Source of the DNA: Deltaproteobacteria bacterium HGW-Deltaproteobacteria-13
GTDB taxonomy: Bacteria; Desulfobacterota; Syntrophia; Syntrophales; Smithellaceae
Assembly: GCA_002840555.1 (NCBI GenBank)
Contig: PHBJ01000002.1
Span: forward strand, 209,465 to 273,464
DNA: 64,000 nucleotides
Reading direction: 5' to 3'
Shown here: positions 47,640 through 56,459 of the stretch, one piece after another
Numbering within the stretch: the first letter of the stretch is position 1
How the letters are laid out: every line of letters starts with the position of its first letter
Notes under the pieces: model-generated
What the model was told of the DNA's origin: nothing
Databases searched by the model: none
What the model saw: only the letters and a program-made list of their open reading frames with translations
Translations under genes and position numbers: made by a program

Positions 47640-50321
47640 TTAATCCTTTATCGAATCCTTGAGCATGCCCACATTCTCCGCGATGATTCTGTCGATCTCT
47701 TTTACCGGAGGAAGGTGGTCGCTCGATATATCTCCGTCCTTGACAAGCGCCAGCTTCTGCATCAGGTCCCTGTATTCAGCAGTCGGTTTCAACCCTGCCT
47801 TCTCCGCCATCGGCGCAAACGTCCTGTTATTGGTCTTTGTCAGTTCGCGCGCCATATCGCGCATATCCGATTCGCCTACCGCACCCTTGTTTCTGGCAAT
47901 TTCATCCAGGTGCTCTGTCTTGGTCTTCAGCACATCGCCAAGCGATTCGGCATTGTCTTTAGTCATCGCGGCATCAGCTATGCGATCCTTGGGCGCGGTG
48001 AGCGCGGCCTCGCGAGGATCTGTCTTCCAGTGGTCACCGGTTTTTTCATGATCATCAAACACAAGATTGCCGTCCTCAAGCCTTCCGTCCCGTGATTTTA
48101 TGCCAAGATCATTCGGGTCCGCGGAAAATTTTTCGGGGCTGTCGTTCATGATCTTGTGTCCCATCTGGTCGGCATCGGTACCCAGCGGTTTGAGCACATC
48201 ATCCGATGCCTTTTTCAGGGCGTCACCGGCCAGTTTTTTCGTCTCACCGTCGGAAAGCACTTTGCCGTCGCTGTCTTTTATCGTCCAATAACCGTCGGTA
48301 TCCGCGCCGCCGGCCTTGCCTGTAAGCCGCACACTGGAGTCATAGCCCTGATCCTTCAATATCTGCGCCTGGCGGGTAACAATCTTGTCGCTCAGATCCG
48401 CGTTTGTTTTCGTAATCTCCGCCGCCGTTTCGGGATGCAGCTGTTTCTGGACGACGTTGAAGGTCGAGGGATCGGAATTCCTGACCTTGACAAGTTCCGC
48501 CGCCTTCTGATCGGCATCGGGAATATCCGCTACCCGGTTGAGTTCCTGCATCATCTTTGTCTCGTTATCGAAAGAAGCGCGCGTTTTTTCGAATGACTCC
48601 CTGCGCATTGTTCCCAGTGATTTCTTGCCGCCGTCAGGCGCTGCATCCGGAACTTCATCAGCCTGCGGGACAGGCGGCTTGTCGGGAGTATCGGCTTTTG
48701 CCCCTGTCGCCCAATCCCTGGTTTTACCATAATCCTCTTTGAGAGAATCCTTGGCATCGACTGCATCCATGGTGGAATCGAACGCGGCTCCGTATTCCCC
48801 CTCCAGAACATTATTGGCCGCCTTGCCGACATGGTCGAGGACATTGTATTTGTTGTTTGCTGTTTCGTAATTGGCTTTGGCCAACCGTGCGGCAACGGAT
48901 TCATCGGATATCCCCTGCTCCGCATAGGCATCTTTCAGAGCATTGTAATTTCCACTGGCATAACCCTGCGTATAATTATCGGCAACACTCAGCGCGGCGG
49001 ATTCAGCCGCTCCGGCGATACCGCCCTTCTCATATCCATCGATCGCCCCGTATGCGCTCTGCTGGAGTCCCACGATTTTCGAGCCGGTACCCGTCGGATC
49101 GAATTTTGCGAGTACTCTATTGACTCGTGTCGCGTTGTCACGGATTTGCTTCACAACCTCTGTCTTCCTGCCTATCTCTTCCGCCGCGGCTGTCTGATAT
49201 TCCGATTCTGCTTCGTTTAATATCTGGCCGGATTCGTACATCTGTTTCTTCAAACCGGAATACATCTGCCGCGCCGTTTCCGGATCGATCTCATAACCGT
49301 CAGCCCCGATTTTGGCATGACGGCTGATATAATCACGGCACCATGCCTTTTCTTCGTCTGTCCCGAAGTTATCAGCCAACTGGTTGCTCATATCCACGTA
49401 TTTTCCCGTTTCGCGCAAATCTTCAAGATTCTGCTTCGCTTCCGTCACGGCCACACCCAGATCTTCACGGGTGTAATCAAAGGAGCGCTTCTCCATTTGC
49501 GTGTGCTCCAACGGCTTCTGGCCAAGCTCGGCAAGATTCCTGTCATAAGACGCTACCTGACCGGAAAGCCTTCCAATCGCCTCCTGGGCACCGCGGACGA
49601 CATCACTGGCGCCCTGCGCTTTTGCCGCGTCCAGCCGTTGTTTCTGATAATCCAGTTCAGTCATATCCTGATCGCGGTATGATTTTATGATACCCGTTTG
49701 ATATTCAAAATCGGAAACGCCCTGTGCGTCGGGCGGTATGGTTTCCGCGCCGCCCCTTATAAGTTCCGCAAGATCGCCGAGCGCCTCGCGGGGCCTTACG
49801 CCCTGAGCCATTCCGGTGAGAAACGCACCGACGGCGGCTGTGGCGGCTGCCGCACCGGCAGCCGCGGGAAGGGCCTCATCAGGGATTGTGCCTGAGCTGT
49901 TTTGATCCGCCTGAGAACCGACAGGCGCCTCCCGTGAAGGATCGGTGGAAAGACTCTTGCGCATGTCGATTCGGTTATCCCCGATCTTTATGGGAAGACC
50001 GATTCCGACTCGCTGGGTTGCGACGCCCCACGGCGGATCAAAAGCGCTTCCATATGGATCAACAGACACAGGCTTGTTGCTGGTATTTTCCATTTCCATC
50101 GTAAACCGGGAATACCCGCCTGAACTTCTCGATTGGACGATTCTGACTTGTCCGTCATCAACCGCATCGTTGAGGCTGACAGGTTCATTGCCCTCGGCAA
50201 ACACGTAAACAAAAAAACCGGTAAGGCAAACAACAAAAATAAACAGGCGGAGCGCGTACGGCGCAAATTTCCCGAATATAACGGCTTTTAAGTTTTTCAG
50301 ATGACGTTTCATACTTTTCAT
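47640..50321 (-). CDS. Large secreted or membrane-anchored protein, unknown function
   Basis: An 893-residue protein with an N-terminal hydrophobic segment (about 23-42) and a probable cleavage site after VFA. A short beta-rich region follows (about 45-110), then a Gly/Ala-rich patch (AAAGAAAATAAVGAF) that could span a membrane, then about 700 residues that are strongly charged, helical and heptad-like. The final third is rich in Asp, Lys and Glu, including many KD and DG steps. No enzymatic motif is seen. The length and context resemble effector or structural proteins of unknown systems. It overlaps the upstream gene by 4 nt. Confidence 0.7.
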   Translation of the reverse strand: MKSMKRHLKNLKAVIFGKFAPYALRLFIFVVCLTGFFVYVFAEGNEPVSLNDAVDDGQVRIVQSRSSGGYSRFTMEMENTSNKPVSVDPYGSAFDPPWGVATQRVGIGLPIKIGDNRIDMRKSLSTDPSREAPVGSQADQNSSGTIPDEALPAAAGAAAATAAVGAFLTGMAQGVRPREALGDLAELIRGGAETIPPDAQGVSDFEYQTGIIKSYRDQDMTELDYQKQRLDAAKAQGASDVVRGAQEAIGRLSGQVASYDRNLAELGQKPLEHTQMEKRSFDYTREDLGVAVTEAKQNLEDLRETGKYVDMSNQLADNFGTDEEKAWCRDYISRHAKIGADGYEIDPETARQMYSGLKKQMYESGQILNEAESEYQTAAAEEIGRKTEVVKQIRDNATRVNRVLAKFDPTGTGSKIVGLQQSAYGAIDGYEKGGIAGAAESAALSVADNYTQGYASGNYNALKDAYAEQGISDESVAARLAKANYETANNKYNVLDHVGKAANNVLEGEYGAAFDSTMDAVDAKDSLKEDYGKTRDWATGAKADTPDKPPVPQADEVPDAAPDGGKKSLGTMRRESFEKTRASFDNETKMMQELNRVADIPDADQKAAELVKVRNSDPSTFNVVQKQLHPETAAEITKTNADLSDKIVTRQAQILKDQGYDSSVRLTGKAGGADTDGYWTIKDSDGKVLSDGETKKLAGDALKKASDDVLKPLGTDADQMGHKIMNDSPEKFSADPNDLGIKSRDGRLEDGNLVFDDHEKTGDHWKTDPREAALTAPKDRIADAAMTKDNAESLGDVLKTKTEHLDEIARNKGAVGESDMRDMARELTKTNNRTFAPMAEKAGLKPTAEYRDLMQKLALVKDGDISSDHLPPVKEIDRIIAENVGMLKDSIKD

Positions 50322-50851
50322 TGCGCACCTGTTGCCGGAACCGATTCAGAGATTTTCCGTCTTGCCGTTTGAGCAAAAGTTGTTCCCATCATGCCGCCGC
50401 AAAGGATGCCGGAAATTCCTGTAAAGAGATAGAGAACCACCACCTGATAAGACGCTCCCGATACCAGTAAGGCTTCGCTGAAAATAAGCAGAGACCACCA
50501 TGCGCCGGAGATGAAAGCGATGCCTCTATCTTTTTTACGATCGGGACGGGCAATATCCATCCTGAGGACCGGTACAATAAAGCCGATGATAAAGGTTATG
50601 AGAAAAGTTGTTTTCCACCATCCCATAATCTCGTAGAAAGACGGTGAACGCAAATAAGCAAACGAAATGTATGTTACAACAAACATCAAAATAATCCGCC
50701 GGAACGCCACAGATCCCTGATTAACGGACAAAGAGGTAAAAAGCCAGTAACACGCGGGAATAATCAGCGCTATGGAGAGCAGTATTCCCAACCCCAGAAA
50801 GCCGATTCCAAAATAGGAAAGAATGTAACTGTAAGTTTCAAAAAAACCCAT
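50318..50851 (-). CDS. Membrane protein, unknown function
   Basis: A 177-residue protein with about five helices. Its stop overlaps the ATG of the large secreted gene (ATGA) and its start overlaps the upstream stop by 1 nt (TGATG), so all three are made together. No motif is recognised. Confidence 0.75.
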   Translation of the reverse strand: MGFFETYSYILSYFGIGFLGLGILLSIALIIPACYWLFTSLSVNQGSVAFRRIILMFVVTYISFAYLRSPSFYEIMGWWKTTFLITFIIGFIVPVLRMDIARPDRKKDRGIAFISGAWWSLLIFSEALLVSGASYQVVVLYLFTGISGILCGGMMGTTFAQTARRKISESVPATGAQ

Positions 50852-51606
50852 CAGTGTTTCCTCGGAAATATTTTAAAGACCAGGCGCGTGAACAAAACAT
50901 CAGTGTGAATGCGCACCCTGTTCAGTTCCTTGTTTTCCGCCAAAGTGTTTATGGTTTGACCTGCGCGGCTTTCAGAGAACTTCTGCAAAAGACGGGGACT
51001 GACCATCCATGAAATGCCGCGTTCAATGACCGCCAGAGGCGAGGTCATCGTAAACACAACCAGAAAAAAGGCCAATACGGCAAGCGTCAGATTGGTTTTT
51101 ACCACGACGCCGAAACCCGAAGCCATGCGGCTAAGAAATATGACAGGATGGCCGGAAACAGGGTCTTCTTTTCCCGTGGCGGTTTTAATCAGCATCCGTT
51201 GTTCAGGGGAAAGTGTTTCCCATTGCGTGCGCCCTTCGGTGTACCATACGGCCTGCTGGACATCGGATTGTCTCCAGCGTGACGGGTGAGAAAGATATTC
51301 GTCGAAGATGTCTCTCAAGTAAGGCCTGAGCTTGATCGCGGGAGTCCCCATGAGGCTGTAGGCATCGGCTGACCGGGGGCCTCCCCGGCTGTGATCAAGG
51401 CAGAAAGACTCAAATTCAATTACTTTTCTTTCTCCCGGATTCAAGCGGATATCCGGCACGACCTTTTTATACTGCATTGGTTTTGCAAGGACACCCCATG
51501 AAATAACGAGGGAGATCACGGCAATGACACCGAAAAAGGCAACCGCGGAAACGGCTGTCCATATAAGCCATTTTCTCACTTTGCTGATTAAAGATATGTC
51601 AATCAT
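50851..51606 (-). CDS. Membrane protein with long outer domain, unknown function
   Basis: A 251-residue protein with a helix near residues 12-37 and a second near 170-190, and a hydrophilic domain of about 130 residues between them. I chose ATG 51606, 22 nt after the preceding gene's stop; the frame is open further to 51726 but that would overlap the neighbour. No family is recognised. Position in the cluster suggests a partner for the large secreted protein. Confidence 0.7.
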   Translation of the reverse strand: MIDISLISKVRKWLIWTAVSAVAFFGVIAVISLVISWGVLAKPMQYKKVVPDIRLNPGERKVIEFESFCLDHSRGGPRSADAYSLMGTPAIKLRPYLRDIFDEYLSHPSRWRQSDVQQAVWYTEGRTQWETLSPEQRMLIKTATGKEDPVSGHPVIFLSRMASGFGVVVKTNLTLAVLAFFLVVFTMTSPLAVIERGISWMVSPRLLQKFSESRAGQTINTLAENKELNRVRIHTDVLFTRLVFKIFPRKH

Positions 51607-51628
51607 TGTTCGTGAACCTTTTGCGCCG

Positions 51629-52213
51629 CTACAGTTTGTTTCCGCATTTATTGCAGAAAGCGTTTTTACCCTCAATCTTTGCCCCGCAGTTAGGGCAACT
51701 TTGCAAAGATGCTTCCGGAGCGCCAAGACTTGATTTTACCGAAAAATATTTCCTCATCATCTGACCGTTCATTCCAATAACCGACCCCGTGCTCATGATT
51801 AAGAGCGCCATGACTATTGAAGGCGGTTTTTTTGTCACGATGGATATCAATTGCGTCAGGGCAAAAACACCTCCCCAGACTACCAGGTACCATATGGAGT
51901 TGCGGGACATCACCGTTCCGCTTTCAGCATAGACAAGGGTTGATTGAGACCAGATAATTCCAATAGCCAATCCTGCAAATCCCATTCCGACTAAGAGCAG
52001 AATGGATGGCCGGTAATGTATGAAAAATGAAAATACGGTAAAAGTTATCAAACTGATGAGCACCGGAAGGATCAATGAAAGCAGGGAGACCTTTTTCGGC
52101 TTGCGGAAAGTAAAAACGAGTAGCGTCACGGATAATATAAAAATAATAAGAAAGACGATGCTTACTATTTTCATTATTATTGGAATTACAGCGGCCATTT
52201 CAATACCTGACAA
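51629..52213 (-). CDS. Membrane protein with C-terminal zinc ribbon
   Basis: A 194-residue protein with about five helices and a zinc ribbon at the C-terminus (CPNCG and CNKCG). It is the first gene of the six-gene cluster. The ribbon is almost the same type as those in the products of 45315 and 46514, which ties the cluster together. Function unknown. Confidence 0.75.
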   Translation of the reverse strand: MSGIEMAAVIPIIMKIVSIVFLIIFILSVTLLVFTFRKPKKVSLLSLILPVLISLITFTVFSFFIHYRPSILLLVGMGFAGLAIGIIWSQSTLVYAESGTVMSRNSIWYLVVWGGVFALTQLISIVTKKPPSIVMALLIMSTGSVIGMNGQMMRKYFSVKSSLGAPEASLQSCPNCGAKIEGKNAFCNKCGNKL

Positions 52214-52327
52214 TGGATAATAAATTCACTTATCGCTTTGTGAGTATAGGAGAGGCTGTTTTTTATGTCAAGAATGATTTGAAATGAAATAGTTGGGAGA
52301 GTGAACTCCCTATGCGATTAATCTGCT

Positions 52328-52585
52328 CTACCCCATGGGCAAAGTGGTTTCATCAAAATCCAAATCTGAGAATCCAAGAAAACGCTCAAGAGTATTTTCC
52401 CATGCTTCTTTGATCGCGTCGTTATAACATGACAGCATTTCCGCATCGTGCTCTTCCAGAAATGCCTGAAGATTGCCCGATGCTTCCAATTCCGAATATC
52501 GCGCGGGCGCCTTTTCCTTTAACGCCTGCCGTATCATTTCCAACCGGCTTTGTTTTTGACTTTCGTCAGACAGATGTGTCATCAT
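52328..52585 (-). CDS. Small acidic protein, unknown function
   Basis: An 85-residue soluble, helical and acidic protein. An ATG at 52582 could equally be the start. A GGAGG-type site lies upstream. No family is recognised. It stands alone between the zinc-ribbon cluster and an enoyl-CoA hydratase gene. Confidence 0.5.
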   Translation of the reverse strand: MMTHLSDESQKQSRLEMIRQALKEKAPARYSELEASGNLQAFLEEHDAEMLSCYNDAIKEAWENTLERFLGFSDLDFDETTLPMG

Positions 52586-52758
52586 TCATTTCCTCCGTTT
52601 TACCCAATTAGATCAAATTATTTTTGGATATTTTTTCAAAAAACATACGATAAATAAATCAAGCCGTCCACGAATAAATGGTCATATCAAGAGTAAAGGC
52701 TTGACCCCACAACCCTGCATCCGCAAATTGCCGGATTCAACACGCCGGATCGGCTTAT

Positions 52759-53574
52759 TTATTCAATATCAGGAAAAACCGGTTCCTTTTTTTCCAGAAA
52801 CGCTCCCACGCCGTAAAAACATTCGCCTGAAGAAATCAATTCGGCGGCAAGCTTTGCCTCCGTTTTCAGCAGTTCCGCCGAAGCGGTATTCGTGCTTTGC
52901 CTGATCAGTGATAACGCGGACCTTACCGCGCGGGGACCGTTTTGAGCTATTACTTCCGCTATCGCAACAGCTTCACCGAGGACATTTCCTCGTTCGCTTA
53001 TTTTGTTCACAAGCCCCATAGCCAACGCCTCACCGGCATTGACTTTCCTTCCGGTCAGGATAAGATCGGCGGCAAGCGAGCGTCCGACAAGTTCGGTGAG
53101 CGCCACCCCGCCTCCCCAGTCGGGCATGAGCCCCAGTCTTGCTTCCGAAAAGCATATGACCGAGGAAGGGTCTGCCACGCGCATGTCGCAACGCGCCGCC
53201 AGTTCGGCTCCGCCTCCGAAGGCCTGGCCGTTGATCGCCGCGATCAGGGGCACGGGCAACGACACAAAGGCATCGACGGATTTCCGTATCGCGTCGATAA
53301 GGCCTATAGCCGGTTGGAGATCATGAGCGGCGGCCGCGTCTATGATGCGTTTGACCATCGGATTTTCCGGATTGACATCGAAACCCGCGCTAAAGGCCCT
53401 GTCGCCCGCACCGGTTATAACAACCGCGCGCGGAAGCGATGATTTAATTTCGGACGTTATGGATTCAAGCCTGATAAAAAGCCCTTCGTCAAAGGCGTTT
53501 CTCTTTTCGGGTCTGTTGATGGTGACGATCGCGATCCGTCCTTTTCTTTCCAATATGATACTGTCGTTTTTCAT
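52759..53574 (-). CDS. Enoyl-CoA hydratase/isomerase family protein
   Basis: A 271-residue crotonase-fold protein. The oxyanion-hole segments are DRAFSAGFDV and AINGQAFGGGAELAARCD. Both glutamates used by true hydratases are present, one in GGGAELA and one in FSEARLGLMP, so hydration of a 2-enoyl-CoA is likely. It lies 43 nt after the AcuI-type reductase gene, with which it may act on a short acyl-CoA. Confidence 0.9.
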   Translation of the reverse strand: MKNDSIILERKGRIAIVTINRPEKRNAFDEGLFIRLESITSEIKSSLPRAVVITGAGDRAFSAGFDVNPENPMVKRIIDAAAAHDLQPAIGLIDAIRKSVDAFVSLPVPLIAAINGQAFGGGAELAARCDMRVADPSSVICFSEARLGLMPDWGGGVALTELVGRSLAADLILTGRKVNAGEALAMGLVNKISERGNVLGEAVAIAEVIAQNGPRAVRSALSLIRQSTNTASAELLKTEAKLAAELISSGECFYGVGAFLEKKEPVFPDIE

Positions 53575-53617
53575 TTTAGTTTATCTCTTTTTTGCCGGTT
53601 TTTGGTTTGATGAATCC

Positions 53618-54616
53618 TTAATCCTTCATATTGACAATTATTCTTCCCCGGTGTTTGCCTGCTTTTATTTTTTCAATCGAGGGAATAACATTATCCAGCC
53701 CCACTTCCGTGGAGATCGATTCCAGCCACGGATATTTCCAGGAGCCTGCCAGCAGTTCCCATGCCCTTACCCTTGTTTTCATGGGGCAGTTCTGGGAATC
53801 GATTCCGTACAGGGTGATGCCGCGCAAGATAAAAGGATATACCGTGAGAGATATGTCCGCCGACGCGGCATTGCCGCAGCAGGTGATCGCCCCGTTGGCC
53901 TTTACCGACCTCAGGGCAAACGTGAGCGGATTGCCCCCCAGGGTATCGACGGCGGCATCCCACCGATCCTTCAAAAGCGGTTTTCCCGCCGATTCGGCAG
54001 GATCGGGTATGTCGATAACATCCGCCGCTCCCATGCTCTTGATAAAAGCGCTTTCGTCGTAAATTCCGTTGATCGCCGTAACCTTGTAACCGGCATGTGA
54101 AAGGATGGATACGGCACTGCTCCCAACTCCGCCGCTTCCGCCTGTCACAAGAATTTCGGCGCCTTTCGGCAATCCGTGATCTGCGAGTTTGAGAATGGAC
54201 AGCGCGGCGGTAAGTCCCGCTGTGCCGAATATCATGCTTTCGCGAAGGGACAGGCCTGCCGGTTTTTTGACAATCCATGAAGCCGGAACCTGTATGTACT
54301 GCCCCAGTCCGCCTGACGTGTTCATGCCCAGATCGTAACTTGTGACAATGACTTCCTCGCCCGGCTTAAAGTCCGCGGAACTGCTCGCTTCCACGACTCC
54401 CGCCGCGTCAATGCCCGGCGTGTGCGGATATTTTCTGGTTACGCCCCTGTTGCCCGAAGCCGAGAGCATGTCCTTGTAATTAAGCGACGAGTAGAGCACG
54501 CGGACAAGAACATCCCCCGCGGGAAGGTTTTGAGTTGAGAGTTCTTCTATGGCGCTTGTAAATTTCTTATCCTCCGATTCACGGACAACGAGTGAACGGT
54601 AGTTTTTTGTTTCCAT
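53618..54616 (-). CDS. YhdH/AcuI family MDR reductase
   Basis: A 332-residue zinc-independent medium-chain reductase. The pattern SLNYKDMLSASGNRGVTRKYP, TPGIDAAGVVE and ILVTGGSGGVGSSAVSILSHAG is typical of the YhdH/AcuI group, whose characterised members reduce acryloyl-CoA with NADPH. AGGAGG precedes the ATG. It is flanked by an enoyl-CoA hydratase and a TetR gene with a nearby operator, which suggests an inducible detoxification or acyl-CoA pathway. The exact substrate is not known. Confidence 0.87.
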   Translation of the reverse strand: METKNYRSLVVRESEDKKFTSAIEELSTQNLPAGDVLVRVLYSSLNYKDMLSASGNRGVTRKYPHTPGIDAAGVVEASSSADFKPGEEVIVTSYDLGMNTSGGLGQYIQVPASWIVKKPAGLSLRESMIFGTAGLTAALSILKLADHGLPKGAEILVTGGSGGVGSSAVSILSHAGYKVTAINGIYDESAFIKSMGAADVIDIPDPAESAGKPLLKDRWDAAVDTLGGNPLTFALRSVKANGAITCCGNAASADISLTVYPFILRGITLYGIDSQNCPMKTRVRAWELLAGSWKYPWLESISTEVGLDNVIPSIEKIKAGKHRGRIIVNMKD

Positions 54617-54677
54617 GACTGACCTCCTGTATGTTTGGGTTCAGGACCTTTCGGCCTGACTCATTTTTTTAAAATAA

Positions 54678-55289
54678 TTACACCCTGCCCTTTGAATCGA
54701 TGCTGTGAAGATACGAAATGAGCGAGGTGATTGTTGAATTCAGCCGTTTTTTCGACTTGTCCGAAGTATACAATACGCACGCGCCGAGCAATCCCGAAAA
54801 TATCATGTTGCTTACATCTTCGGTATTCACGTTTTTGCCCAAGCCCCCCGCTTTTTTCTCGTCATCCAGAAGTCGTTTGATCATCCTGCCCAGCCTTGTA
54901 AATCCGGTGCTGACCTCTTTGGCAAGCCCCGGCGCCTGATCGCTCAGTTCAACCGCCAGATTTACAAAAATACAGCCGCCGGGAAAATTCTTCGAATCCG
55001 CGAGATAGCGGTCACGGTAGTTTTCCAGCAATTTTTGTATTTTCAGAAGAGGTCTTGGTTCCTCATCCAGTTGATAAAGGTTTCTTTCGCGCCAGATCTT
55101 TCTTGCCGCGCTGAGCATTTCGCGAAAGAGCTGTTCCTTGCTTTTAAAATGATTGTAGAATCCGCCCTTGGAAGCGCCGACGGCCTCGATAATATCCATG
55201 GTTGAAGTGCTCGTATAGCCCTTGACGGAAAAGAGCTTGAGGGACTCTTCAATAATGCGATCTTTTAAATTTGCCTTTTCTTTCATCAT
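54678..55289 (-). CDS. TetR/AcrR family regulator
   Basis: A 203-residue regulator with an N-terminal helix-turn-helix (IIEESLKLFSVKGYTSTSTM, then GASKGGFYNHFKSKEQLF). I chose the ATG at 55289, or 55286 just inside it, because a near-palindromic operator and a perfect-spaced promoter lie directly upstream; the longer frame to 55346 would translate through both. The leader would be only about ten nt with no Shine-Dalgarno match, so translation may be nearly leaderless. It probably regulates itself and perhaps the reductase-hydratase pair downstream. Confidence 0.88.
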   Translation of the reverse strand: MMKEKANLKDRIIEESLKLFSVKGYTSTSTMDIIEAVGASKGGFYNHFKSKEQLFREMLSAARKIWRERNLYQLDEEPRPLLKIQKLLENYRDRYLADSKNFPGGCIFVNLAVELSDQAPGLAKEVSTGFTRLGRMIKRLLDDEKKAGGLGKNVNTEDVSNMIFSGLLGACVLYTSDKSKKRLNSTITSLISYLHSIDSKGRV

Positions 55290-55307
55290 ACAGACCGACC
55301 GGTCTGT
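55290..55307. promoter_or_regulatory. TetR-type operator at the regulator's own start
   Basis: ACAGACCG and CGGTCTGT form 8-nt inverted arms around 2 nt. The site is directly after the -10 box and before the ATG, where a bound repressor would block transcription. Confidence 0.65.
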
Positions 55308-55336
55308 CTTATACAAAAAACACCCTCCCTTGTCAA
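55308..55336 (-). promoter_or_regulatory. Sigma70 promoter of the TetR gene
   Basis: A perfect TTGACA (55331-55336) is spaced 17 nt from TATAAG (55308-55313) on the minus strand. The operator follows directly. Confidence 0.7.
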
Positions 55337-55391
55337 TATTTTTCATCTCTCTTTATTCTTTTTCGTTAAAACCGCAGAGGGCCGGAAAGAC

Positions 55392-56237
55392 TTAATTGTC
55401 CGGGGCGGTTGTCGCGGCATTATTTCTAAAATATTCGATCTGTTCCCGATAGATGTCCATCTCTTCAAGAGTGACTTTTTTTAAAGTACATTCTTCCACC
55501 ATATAACTCGTCACTTTATCATCAAATTGCATCCGGCTGCTTTGGTTCCCGGTCAAATCATACTCGAGTACATCTTTTACATTTAAGAGCGTTCGTCCTC
55601 CGGATTTTATCTGATGAACCACCATATTTTTCCTGGGGGCGGGCAATCCCGATACCTGGGCGCGATTTTCAAATTCCCGGCGATCAATTTCCGTTGTAAT
55701 TCCATCAACCAGAAACATAACCGCTCCGAACGGTATCATGGTTACGATTCCCGCGACTGTCCCTGCCGTTCCCACCGCGATATTTGAATAATTCGAAAAA
55801 TTTCTGGAACGAAGTTCCAGGGGAGTTAATTTCCGGAATTTCAAAACAACGCGACAGCCGTAGAAATCCTCAAAACTCTCCTGCAACTGATAATATTTTA
55901 AGGCGCGTACAATGAATTCGGAGATGTGGCCAAGGTAAAGTTTTTCGCCTGGCGGTAATATCACCGAATCCGGATTCACATCACGCGACAACTTCAGGCA
56001 ACTGAAAAGAGTATCCTGCTCCCCTGTTTTTGCCGCACACCCCGGCAATAGAATTACATCGATTTTTCCTCTTGTGGCCCGCGCCTTCACGTCTTCTTCG
56101 TAAGGATCAATTTTCCGGTCAATATAATTTTTATAAATTGCGCCGCACCCCGGCAAATTTATAATAATGACCATACCGATCAGCAGCAGTCTTGCCCATC
56201 GCGCCGCGTTTCCTGCATTTTCAATATGATCATTCAT
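55392..56237 (-). CDS. Putative lipoprotein, unknown function
   Basis: A 281-residue protein. I chose ATG 56237, which has a GGGGGAA site upstream and gives a signal peptide ending in a lipobox (INLPGC). The frame is open further upstream, but that part is not protein-like. The mature protein is mostly beta and alpha mixed with a hydrophobic stretch near residues 155-180 (TAGTVAGIVTMIPFGAVMFL). No family recognised. Its start faces that of the TetR gene at 56460. Confidence 0.7.
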   Translation of the reverse strand: MNDHIENAGNAARWARLLLIGMVIIINLPGCGAIYKNYIDRKIDPYEEDVKARATRGKIDVILLPGCAAKTGEQDTLFSCLKLSRDVNPDSVILPPGEKLYLGHISEFIVRALKYYQLQESFEDFYGCRVVLKFRKLTPLELRSRNFSNYSNIAVGTAGTVAGIVTMIPFGAVMFLVDGITTEIDRREFENRAQVSGLPAPRKNMVVHQIKSGGRTLLNVKDVLEYDLTGNQSSRMQFDDKVTSYMVEECTLKKVTLEEMDIYREQIEYFRNNAATTAPDN

Positions 56238-56333
56238 GCAATGTTCCCCCGGGGGATCAATGTAATGATGGAGTATAATAGACGCTGTTCTGTGGATCAA
56301 GGATATTTTCACAACTGTCCAGCCAAAATATTC

Positions 56334-56362
56334 TTGACACACAAGAGAACGTTTTTTATACT
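56334..56362 (+). promoter_or_regulatory. Sigma70 promoter for the plus-strand TetR gene
   Basis: TTGACA (56334-56339), a 17-nt spacer and TATACT (56357-56362) make a near-consensus promoter about 95 nt before the start codon at 56460. Confidence 0.65.
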
Positions 56363-56459
56363 GCCGCAGCAAAAAGGAAGTTCTTATCAATTCAATCAAT
56401 AATTATCGAAAAGCATATATGTGGTAGATATACAAAATCTATCATAAGGAAAGCCGACC

